Below are positions 55,226 through 64,000 of a stretch of DNA of 64,000 bases, in pieces. The notes under the pieces were generated by a model. It was given only the letters and a program-made list of their open reading frames with translations. It made no database searches and was not told where the DNA came from. Source of the stretch: Amorphochlora amoebiformis (Eukaryota > Cercozoa > Chlorarachniophyceae); assembly GCA_054601695.1 (NCBI GenBank), contig BAAHQB010000100.1, positions 248,001-312,000 on the forward strand. The letters are read 5' to 3'. Every line of letters begins with the position of its first letter. The stretch's first letter is position 1. A program made the translations under genes and the position numbers.

Positions 55226-55657
55226 TTATATATATATATATGTGTGTATATATATATATTATATATATATACGCTTGTATATGTATAAATAACTAAATAA
55301 TATATATATATATATGTGTGTGTGTATATAAAGTAAACATATTTATATTGTGCATGCATATATATTAACATCTGTAAGGATATATATTCCTTAATTTATA
55401 TTAAAATATACATACAGATATAATATAAAATGCATTATACATTTATATATATATATATACATATATATCTATATAAATATATATACACATATATATATAT
55501 ATACATATATACACATATATACACATGTGTGTGTGTGTGTACACAAATATATATATATATATAAATATATATATATACATATATATACACATATATACAC
55601 ATGTGTGTGTGTGTGTATAAGTATATATTTATAGGTATGAATATAATACAGACATAC

Positions 55658-55689
<32 letters not shown>

Positions 55690-55736
55690 TACATAGTATA
55701 TATATATATATCTCATATATATATATCATTAGATAT

Positions 55737-55771
<35 letters not shown>

Positions 55772-55784
55772 TATAGACGTACAA

Positions 55785-55821
<37 letters not shown>

Positions 55822-55983
55822 AACTAGTCTATAGATTATATCGCATCATGATTCGAACGCGTGCATAGTTTCAAAAATACATCTCAAGTTCCCGATTATT
55901 AGGTTCGGGTAAGGGAGCGCGACTATGAGAGATTCGAGAATGTTGTCAAGGGAATGCTCGACAGCTTCAAGATCACAGCTTAG
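47553..55983 (+). CDS. PsbP-like thylakoid-lumen protein with multi-part plastid leader
   Basis: Eleven exons: 47553-47742 (ATG), 48032-48159, 49279-49341, 49676-49706, 50370-50418, 50925-50944, 51965-51995, 52276-52324, 53627-53706, 54818-54899, 55903-55983 (TAG). They total 804 nt, 267 aa, phase kept. The C-terminal half ([58 protein letters not shown]) matches the PsbP/PPD fold, including the closing GK-x-T and W/Y-x8-DSF elements; these proteins work at photosystem II or related lumen complexes. The leader has a signal-peptide core (residues ~8-25, [15 protein letters not shown]), a basic Ser/Ala-rich stretch (~30-63), then a second hydrophobic stretch ([10 protein letters not shown]) before SGEAGA, as expected for import through extra membranes and thylakoid transfer. 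A Pro/Met/Leu linker follows ([14 protein letters not shown]). Exon 6, only 20 nt, is the weakest call; phase demands an exon there. Confidence 0.65.
48655..49240. repeat. ~50-60-bp minisatellite, about ten copies
   Basis: Units contain (A)CACGGCC(A/G)GGATACATGCT, then CACGGGTCGCAAACA and CATATACATATT. Intron 2 of the PsbP-like gene. Copies differ by point changes and by lost spacers, and one spacer holds a long TA tract (48791-48840). The GC content is unlike the surrounding intron. Confidence 0.85.
49360..49631. repeat. Poly(T) tract of ~270 nt
   Basis: T-runs punctuated only by single C residues, starting 18 nt after the donor at 49342. Followed by the acceptor TTGAACAG at 49675. Phe-rich or Lys-rich ORFs across it are artefacts. 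Confidence 0.9.
50395..50705 (+). repeat. Duplicate of PsbP-like exon 5 edge
   Basis: The exon end CACATTGAACAGCACAAG (to 50419) has a diverged partner CACATTGAGCAGTACAAG at about 50688-50705, after a TA tract. Only the exon's 3' edge is copied. Confidence 0.6.
50985..51265 (+). mobile_element. MITE-like dispersed repeat, copy 3 (sense in locus 5 intron)
   Basis: Non-TA island containing TGGTTGGATTTCTAACTAG, CTGGTAGTACTGGGTAGTCC, TCTCTAGCGATCCCTAG and CGCTATCGATATCTACTCTT, ending TTGTTGTTCCAACAATATA. The last two segments match the 24.93-25.34 kb copy in order and orientation. Confidence 0.5.
51820..52115 (+). repeat. Partial copies of PsbP-like exon 7 edges
   Basis: The intact exon at 51965 is preceded by TTTTCCGTTCTAG. 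A related TTCTCCGTTCCAG|TCTCGGAAG lies at 51808-51829. A diverged donor-side copy (TCTCGGAAGTTCTCTTCCGC, then TTGATATTAAGTAC) lies at about 52073-52107. Confidence 0.6.
52330..53090 (+). repeat. CCCTAA block 6 with two embedded 45-bp motifs
   Basis: A 760-nt block of CCCTAA and variants (CCCTTGTCCC, CCCCAACCCTAA) in the intron after exon 52276-52324. The motif GAGTCA(T/A)TGGTCCT(C/A)GGAC, then TAAGACATGCTGAATAATCT, lies at about 52428 and 52914. C-rich strand is sense. Confidence 0.9.
53565..53632 (+). repeat. Acceptor-edge duplication before PsbP-like exon 9
   Basis: GTTATAAATATATTCCAGGC at about 53564-53583 is repeated as GTTATAAATATATATTCCAGGC at 53607-53628, with the second providing the real acceptor. 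A TA tract separates them. Confidence 0.75.
53884..54899 (+). repeat. Acceptor-side array, eight copies, PsbP-like exon 10
   Basis: AACAGCTATAGAGTGACAAC, then AGCGCGCGACGA(A/G)GACATATATA, occurs near 53885, 54000, 54170, 54305, 54409, 54563, 54684 and in the intact exon from 54811, where the text continues into AGATATTTCTCC instead of TA. Point changes (ACACCGGTGCGAGAC in copy 1, AAAGGTATAGAG in copy 4) mark copy ages. Spacers carry ATGCATGTAATATATATA. Confidence 0.95.
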
Positions 55984-56663
55984 GCCTACACTACATGTAG
56001 TAGGTAGCAAATCATCTAAGAAATACATTCGGAACGCTTTAACGTTGACTCAAGTAAAAAACTAGAAGATCCGACCAGATAACTTATGCAGTAAGAGAAA
56101 TTTAAAACGACCGCCTGAATACAGCCTAAGTACATGTAGCATACTCTAGATACTACTAGTACTAGAATATATACACTGACTCTAGCTCTAGTCTAGTGAC
56201 TAGTGAACTCTACTACTAGAACTAGTCTAAGGTAGTTCTACTATCTAGACTATTCTCTAGATTCTAGAGACTCTATCTACAGTCTAGTCTATCTACTAGA
56301 TCTAGTCCGTTAGCTAATACTAGTAATACCTAGAATACTAGTAGTAGAGTACTAGATAGTTCTGAAGGCAATAGCAGTTCTGATTCTTGAGACTAGTTGA
56401 GAATAACTGGAATAATCAAGGTAGATACAAAAACTCGTTCGGGTTAACACTCTGTCGTTGATACAAACTGTACACAAAATATGATAATTTTCTTCGAGTC
56501 AAAACACTACTAAGACTAGATACCCATGCGACGACCACCGTTGAAGTAAAGTTTTTTGAACAGTCTAAATACCTCTAAATCCAGATCTTAAGGTGCTCTA
56601 TCGCAGTTTGCTACTGACTGTACATTCCAATTCGGCTAGTTCGGGAGCTCCAAGCATTTAAGC
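55984..56663. other. CTAG-rich convergent spacer 3
   Basis: Between the TAG of the PsbP-like gene and the stop of the WD40 gene. No TA tract. About nineteen CTAG words fall within 56145-56420 (ACTAGTACTAGA, TCTAGATTCTAGAGA and similar). No ORF of note. Confidence 0.7.
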
Positions 56664-56917
56664 CTATTGCCAAACCAATACCAGGCTGTCATCCCCTCCA
56701 CTCGCTAAACGGCGAGGACCTTGACCCCTGGGCGAGAATGCCACGCTGCGAACCACCCCTACATGTCCCTCCAGTTTTCGTAACTCTTCGAGGAAACCCG
56801 AAGGATTTGAATCCAGTCCCTTGGGATCGAAAAGGTGTACGAACGTGTCGGAAGAACCAACTGCAATAGCGCTGTCATCTTCTGCCCTGGGATGTGTATG
56901 TGTGTGCATATATATAT

Positions 56918-56977
<60 letters not shown>

Positions 56978-56984
56978 TTATTTA

Positions 56985-57082
<98 letters not shown>

Positions 57083-57245
57083 CATACATATGTATGTGCA
57101 CATACTCTGGATATATGTATATGGAAGAGAGAGAGAGAGAGAGCACAGCAAGAGAGGGAAATAAGATAACAGAGCAGAGAGAACAAAGGATGGAAGTGTT
57201 GAAGGTAGAGTAGTGTACAGTGTATTGTAATGCATCTACACACAT

Positions 57246-57290
<45 letters not shown>

Positions 57291-57417
57291 CACACACACA
57301 TATATATATATATATATATTTTATATATATATATATATATCTCCATTCATAATTATTTTTGTACACACTAAAAACGAATCAATATATGAAAATCTCTTTA
57401 TACGTATGTATATGTAA

Positions 57418-57448
<31 letters not shown>

Positions 57449-57482
57449 ATCCAATTATTAGTGTACACACCTATATATATAT

Positions 57483-57551
<69 letters not shown>

Positions 57552-59394
57552 ATATGAGTGTTTTGTGTGCGTACTTACATAAATATGAACATAACATAAA
57601 GACATTGTTTAGAGGTGACCATGACAGTGCCCAGACAACTCCAGTTCCTTGACATTTCCCAATATTTCGTGAAGCAAACTGTAGGTAAGATGAATAATAT
57701 ACTTAATCTATTCATTCATTTTTGTTGGAGTGTGGTCTCTACGGGGTTCCAAGGCTGGTGAGTTTGCTCGAAGTTCACTCCACATTTGAGAGCCCACAAG
57801 CACACCGAGTCGCAGGTTCCCGAGGCCTGATGAGGTATCAACAATAAGATTCACGTATTTTCTAGCTGATTCTCCCACCATATGCTTTCCATCTCGAGAC
57901 CAGGCCACAGAGCAAACAAAGCTTGAGTGGCCTCGTAAATCGTTCACCAGCTTGCCGCTCAAAGCCTCCCAGATCTGCACATCGAACAGTGAAACTGGCT
58001 TAAACACAGGATTCAGAGATTGAAATGACGCTCTTGAAGCCAACATGTCTATTTAGTCTTTATGTACTTTAACACTCCCCCCAGCCCAACTTCCGGCGGC
58101 GATAAATCGACTGCAGGGCGACCAAGTGATGGACCTAGTCGTCAAGAAAATAGATTGTGAGTATGAAGCCTTACGAGCACATCTATGGCTGGATTGACAG
58201 ATGGATCCACCGTGACGGTAAAAAACGCGATTCATATGTTTAGGCGTCGTGAGTAGCGCCATAGGTGAGAATTAAGTGAATATATACGAAGGGTATGTCT
58301 AGTATACATGAAATGGGTGCACAAGGGCAGATAGATGATAACGCGAGGAATACTACCAGAGGCTGCTTGCGCTGGCGTGGATCGTTCGCGCCATCCCGAA
58401 GTCGTAGGTTGAGACCTCGCTGCCCACCTGCTCTTCGCCGCGAACCCCCCAGATCTTTACGCATTCTTCCTTCCCACCGGCGGCGAGCTGACCAAACAAT
58501 TCTCTTCGTGAGATCAAAAACGAAGGGTCAAAGGAAACAGGCTATTACCGCGGAGCCGTCTGGAGACCAAGAAACTGACCTAACATTCCGTGAGTGCTCC
58601 TGAGAAACAAAGTTTACCTCTCATCTACCTCTCGAAGCTGAAAACTAAGATCAAAGAAAACTAATACAGTCAAAAGCTGGCACCTGAAGCCTTTGCGACA
58701 AGGTAAAAAACTCTTCGGATACCCTCCAGATGTTGACACTGTTGTCGCTTGAGCCTGTGACCAGTGATCGTCCATCCGGTGACCATGATACCTGTAAGTT
58801 TCAATTTTTATGAGTTTCTATTACATATTTTATATACCTTGGCTCTATATTGGCTGATACAGGTCAAATACGGAAAGCTAGAGAATGTACCGCGTTAACA
58901 GGATGGGAGTGGCGAAGGACAGCTAGGGTCTTAAATTTCTTCGCAACATTCCAGACTCGAACAGTCCTATGTTATTGAGGTGAGTGAGTGGTTTGAGAAG
59001 TTATACTTTAGCCCTTTTCTACCTGTCCTCGCTTGCACTTGCAAGATACATACCGTTAGGAGACCAGGCAACTGAGTATACAGTTCCAGTGTGCCCACGC
59101 AAGCGATATGCCTATCCAGTACGATTTTTACAACCATGAGAGTTTATCTACACTTTCCTTTTTTCATTTTCAGAGTCTGACCTTGCTGCCGAAGGAACGC
59201 CAGTCAATTTCCCAACAGTCACGAACAATCTTGCATAGCGTCCTGTAATCAGGCGTTTCTCACCACATAAATACATTTTAGATTGAGGATGACATATTGA
59301 CGTCCATCTGTGGAGCATCGTGGTACCAAGGTAGCCGTGTAACCCGGAAGACGATGCCAATCGCAACGTCTACTTCTGAGCTGCTAAGCGCCAT
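56664..59394 (-). CDS. WD40 repeat protein, seven-bladed propeller
   Basis: Minus-strand exons with kept phase: 59111-59023, 58966-58891, 58791-58684, 58599-58549, 58487-58357, 58134-58068, 57974-57879, 57826-57779, 57678-57620, 56886-56664 (TAG): 948 nt. They give seven WD40 units, each with a GH or equivalent start and a W-D/x-K/V-I/V-W-type end: [98 protein letters not shown] and [13 protein letters not shown]. The last ends DSLVLVWQ. An upstream first exon starting at 59394 ([13 protein letters not shown]) is possible but not joined. Introns are 50-190 nt except the last (TA-filled, ~730 nt), a strong contrast with loci 1-5. A scaffold role is expected for such propellers; the partner cannot be told. 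Divergent from the RING1-like gene. Confidence 0.88.
57124..57215. repeat. GA-rich tract in last WD40 intron
   Basis: GAAGAGAGAGAGAGAGAGAG and AGCAGAGAGAACAAAGG; pyrimidine-rich on the minus, sense strand. Same strand relation as the other tracts. Confidence 0.7.
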
Positions 59395-59414
59395 CCGGCA
59401 CCCAAAAGGACTCA

Positions 59415-60436
59415 GTGGGCAAACAGATTTTGAAATACTTCGTGTTCTTGCCTAATTCTGGACTCCGAACAAGAATCCGATTCCAAGTATTTCGGAAATT
59501 AAATCGGGTATTGGGCACCGGTCGCCATGCGACGCTCCACGCAGGAGCTTTTGAGTCAGATTCCCCGAGAGGATCTGGAGAGGAGGATTATACAAGTCCG
59601 TGAAACATAGCTATCGTAATGCCCACGAACAGCTCACATTTTCCCCCCAATATTGTTTAGATGGGACACGTCGAAATAGACCGAGACGCGCCCGTGCGAC
59701 CTGCCGATACCTCTTCTCGGTTATTTTGCGTGCAGTTATCGCTTGCTGAGACCTTAACGGCATTATTTTCATTTCAGGGAAATCTCGCTTCGTGTGCGAA
59801 AGTTGAATGCAGACTTCACTTGCCCAATTTGCCTCGGCATCATGCGAGAGACAATGACGGTCATGGAATGCCTGCATCGATTCTGCAAGGACTGCATCGA
59901 GCTTTCAATCCGTATGGGCCGGAAACAGTGCCCTTCATGCCGTAATACATACCCTATTCAATTCCATGTCGTTCGGAGGCTGACATATTGTAATTTAGGC
60001 ACCAAGGTCCCGTCCCGACGAAATCTGCGCCGCGATGTTGCCTTCGACTCTTTGATTCTCCAAGTCTACCCGGACATCGATAAGGTTGACCCTCCAATCC
60101 TTGATACGATCAGTCTAAATCTCTACTAATTCTTTCAGGCAACAGAAGAGCAGGAGTTGGAGACGAAGCGTGTAATCCAAGGCCATAACCACAAGGCGTA
60201 TGCAGACAGCGTTCGACACGGGTTCACAACTGAAATTGTGCCATTCCAGGTTTGTAAAGTGACTGTGACGGCTACTGTTCACACAGGACGAAGGTGCAGG
60301 ATGTTAGAAGGAAGACAAGGGTGGCGCTGGGTTCGCAGCCTGAGGGCGAGCACGAGCGGATGGTTCAGGTGGAATCGAAGGTCGTACCTTACCCCGCAAT
60401 TTTCATGCTATAAATCTCCATATACCAAAATGTGTA

Positions 60437-60487
<51 letters not shown>

Positions 60488-60515
60488 ATATATGTAGAAT
60501 ATATATATATATATA

Positions 60516-60569
<54 letters not shown>

Positions 60570-60649
60570 TAATATAATATATAAATTATATATATGTGTG
60601 TATATATATATCTACATATATACATTAGATATATATAATTTATATATAA

Positions 60650-60731
<82 letters not shown>

Positions 60732-60866
60732 CTATATTTATATATATATATATGTATATATATATGTATATATCATATATATTTATTTACATAGTATATA
60801 TATATATATATATGTATACATATATATATATATATATATATAATATATATTTTTTATATATTATAT

Positions 60867-60902
<36 letters not shown>

Positions 60903-61100
60903 TATATCTATATATGTATTTATATATATATATATATATATACATACATATATATATCTATATGTATGTATATAACTATATACATATATATATATATATA
61001 TTATATATATATATGTATATATAATGTATGCATATATATATATATACATATACATATATGCGTGTATGTGTCCGTACGCACATATATATTATATACATAA

Positions 61101-61189
<89 letters not shown>

Positions 61190-61337
61190 TATTATTTATT
61201 TGTGCATACATATGTGGATATGTATATATACATATGTAATATATATATGTATATTTATATGTATATATTTCATTTATTTATATATATATATGTACATATA
61301 TATATATATATATATGTATGTACGTGTGTATATGTAC

Positions 61338-61370
<33 letters not shown>

Positions 61371-61491
61371 ATAAATATATACATGTATATATACATATAT
61401 ATATATATATACATATATACGTATAATATATATATATACAAAATACATATATATATATACATATATATATATATATCTATTATATACATAG

Positions 61492-61537
<46 letters not shown>

Positions 61538-61705
61538 AAATAATATACATATATGTATATATATATATATATATATATGTACACTCAAATATACATTTAT
61601 TTGTACATATGATGAAACCATATATATATATATATATATATGTAATGTATATATGTATAATAGTATGTATTAATATATATTATTCCTATTTATATACACA
61701 CACAT

Positions 61706-61745
<40 letters not shown>

Positions 61746-61790
61746 TTTCCTACATTTTTGTATATATATTTGTGTACACACACACACACA

Positions 61791-61834
<44 letters not shown>

Positions 61835-62210
61835 CATGTATATATGTATACATGTGCATATGATGTATCGAAAGATATTAATATATATATATATATATAT
61901 GTATGTATATATATATTTATATATATATATATACATCTATATATATATATATATACATATTATATAATATACATGAAAATTTGTATATTTAACCTTAAAA
62001 AATACACACGTACACAAATACTAAACATACATACATTCACCACCAGAGTTGTTGCTTTTCAACTAAACTACTCCACAATAATCAGAGAGAGGAATTGATA
62101 TGGTTCTCTATGTACCCGGATACAGAAGCCAAGGGCGGGGCGTTACCCCACTTGCAAAGGAGGTTCATCATATCTATCTTTCTCAACTAGTCCCGTGTGT
62201 TCCTACCCCG

Positions 62211-62251
<41 letters not shown>

Positions 62252-62277
62252 TACACACACATACATACACACACACA

Positions 62278-62320
<43 letters not shown>

Positions 62321-62380
62321 CGAACATACATATATTCTTATATTATATTATGTATGTCAGCGATTATGCCTCATATGTAC

Positions 62381-62413
<33 letters not shown>

Positions 62414-62414
62414 G

Positions 62415-62457
<43 letters not shown>

Positions 62458-62682
62458 GCAGATGTTGAGCTTTACCTTAACCCTCTAAATCCAAACCTAC
62501 CCTAACCATAGTCCTAACGCTAACCCTAGTCCTAATCCAAACTCTAGTCCTAATCCTAACCATAAACCCTAACCCATACAATCACTTTTAAAATGCACAC
62601 ACCTGTGTGTGTGTGTTGGTTTATAACACATTTGTACACCTGTATTCTTATGTTTACATATATATATATATATATAGATATG

Positions 62683-62751
<69 letters not shown>

Positions 62752-63283
62752 AATACATATAACATCTGCATACGATACACGTGAATATGTAACACATCTG
62801 GATGAAATATGTCCTTATTTAGTTTCCACAAACTCAGGTTTCTACGATGTCCTGGAAGCGCACAGATCAGGAATCTGAAGACTTATTTAGGCATTAAGTT
62901 CCAGAATAACGGACCCTACTGCATTGCTGTGAAATCTAACGGCCAAAGGTTAGTCTTAAGAAAGGGGGAGACCGCAGATATATATATATATATATTTGTA
63001 TAATGTGTGTAAATATATGTGTATATGTATGTATATGTAAATAATATCTATATATATATATATAATATATATATATATATTTATACACACATATATGAAT
63101 ATGTGTACATGTATGTGCTGTATATGTAACAGTGTTCTGTATTTATATATATATATACATATATACACATATATACACATATAGATGTAAATATATATAT
63201 TATAACTGCGTGTACTTGTGATAATATGCAGTGCAATATACATATATGGAGAGAAGATAAAAATGTATTTGATATGTCAATGA
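59415..63283 (+). CDS. RING1-like E3 ubiquitin ligase subunit (RING finger plus RAWUL-like domain)
   Basis: Exons: about 59415-59599 (start unresolved, no in-frame ATG), 59778-59941, 59999-60084, 60139-60221, 60287-60380, 62126-62162, 62462 to an unidentified donor, 62838-62948, 63232-63283 (TGA). The RING ([23 protein letters not shown]) is a C3HC4 finger. Joined across a 57-nt intron it runs [17 protein letters not shown], then [14 protein letters not shown], the hallmark RING1/RING2 sequence of Polycomb repressive complex 1, which ubiquitinates histone H2A. Downstream, [26 protein letters not shown] and [11 protein letters not shown] resemble the RAWUL domain of the same family. Between 60381 and 62837 lie TA tracts and CCCTAA repeats. 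A second reading of the last exon ([14 protein letters not shown]) is possible in another frame. The RING part is certain; the C-terminal joins are less so. Confidence 0.8.
62475..62580 (+). repeat. CCCTAA block 7, RING1-like gene
   Basis: Degenerate repeats (CCCTCTAAATCC, CCTAACGCTAACCC, CCTAGTCCTAATCC) directly after the short exon piece DVELYLNP. The sequence reaches a stop before any GT donor, so the repeat may have replaced the original 5' splice site. Confidence 0.75.
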
Positions 63284-63339
63284 ATGGAATGTCTATACGT
63301 TTTCTAATCTGTGAATTTATTTATTTAGCTATACTTTGT

Positions 63340-63409
<70 letters not shown>

Positions 63410-63475
63410 ATATGTCTTTGAATGCCTATACGTTTTCTAATTTGCGAATTTATTATTTAGCTATACTTTGTGTTA
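63264..63475 (+). repeat. Duplicated 3' end of the RING1-like gene
   Basis: TTTGATATGTCAATGAATGG, then TCTATACGTTTTCTAATCTG and TTATTTAGCTATACTTTGTG, at 63269-63340 recurs at 63406-63472 with small changes (TCTTTGAATGCC) after a TA tract. The copied unit spans the predicted stop codon and 3' UTR. Confidence 0.8.
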
Positions 63476-63581
63476 TATACATATTATATATATGTATATA
63501 TATATATCTATGTAATACATATATATATATATATATTTATATGTAATATACATATATATATATACATATATACATGCATAC

Positions 63582-63625
<44 letters not shown>

Positions 63626-63862
63626 GTATATATATATTGTATATATATATATATATATATTATATATATGTATATACGTATATACTATACTATATATATA
63701 TATATATAATAATGTATATATATATATATACTATATATACGTAATTAATACATACATATACTGCATCTGTACAAACATACACATACACACATATATGCAT
63801 ATATATATACATATGTATATATATATATATATACATATATATGTGCAACATACATACGTACA

Positions 63863-63915
<53 letters not shown>

Positions 63916-64000
63916 ATGTATACATACACACATATATATGCACACATATGTGCATATACATAGTATACATCCATTTGTATATATAATAATATATAATATA
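63476..64000. repeat. TA/TG-rich terminal stretch, no gene seen
   Basis: Simple TA with ATACATACATAC and TATGTATATG patches to the window end. No splice-flanked coding stretch recognised. Confidence 0.8.

Overview
Eukaryotic nuclear DNA, very probably from a microalga or related protist. The evidence is spliceosomal gene structure on both strands, typical eukaryotic proteins (FYVE zinc finger, GH47 mannosidase, RING1-type RING plus RAWUL, seven-bladed WD40 propeller), and a PsbP-like protein that appears to carry a multi-part plastid/thylakoid leader. The species cannot be named from the sequence alone. Nearly all non-coding DNA is (TA)n microsatellite. Blocks of CT/GA tract, degenerate CCCTAA (telomere-type) repeat and TG-rich minisatellite are set into it. 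Because (TA)n has no stop codon in any frame, the window is full of spurious Tyr-Ile open frames.

I rebuilt the genes by joining short exons through GT-AG (once GC-AG) sites and checking that reading phase is kept. Seven loci alternate strictly in strand: (1) + 28-7613, C2-end/linker/coiled-coil protein (CC2D1/Lgd-like), 5' end outside the window; (2) - 14833 down to about 11.9 kb, FYVE protein, with further minus-strand exons to 8077 that belong to it or to a second gene; (3) + 15018-37144, type II membrane GH47 alpha-mannosidase, 29 exons, 1707 coding nt spread over 22 kb; (4) - 45255 to about 38.1 kb, unrecognised multi-pass membrane protein; (5) + 47553-55983, PsbP-like protein of 267 residues; (6) - about 59.1 (or 59.4) to 56664, WD40 protein; (7) + about 59.4-63.3 kb, RING1-like protein. 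Genes meet head-to-head at short promoters (184 bp between loci 2 and 3) and tail-to-tail at TA-poor, CTAG-rich spacers.

The most unusual feature is a repeated pattern of exon-edge duplication. At more than a dozen exons, one edge of the exon with its splice site and adjoining (TA)n has been tandemly copied into the neighbouring intron, up to ten copies in a row. Donor-side copies lie downstream of the intact exon and acceptor-side copies lie upstream. The introns appear to have grown this way, leaving arrays of decoy splice sites.

A second pattern is orientation. CCCTAA blocks, pyrimidine tracts and a MITE-like element all lie in one orientation relative to the host gene (C-rich or pyrimidine-rich on the sense strand), which suggests selection by splicing or transcription.
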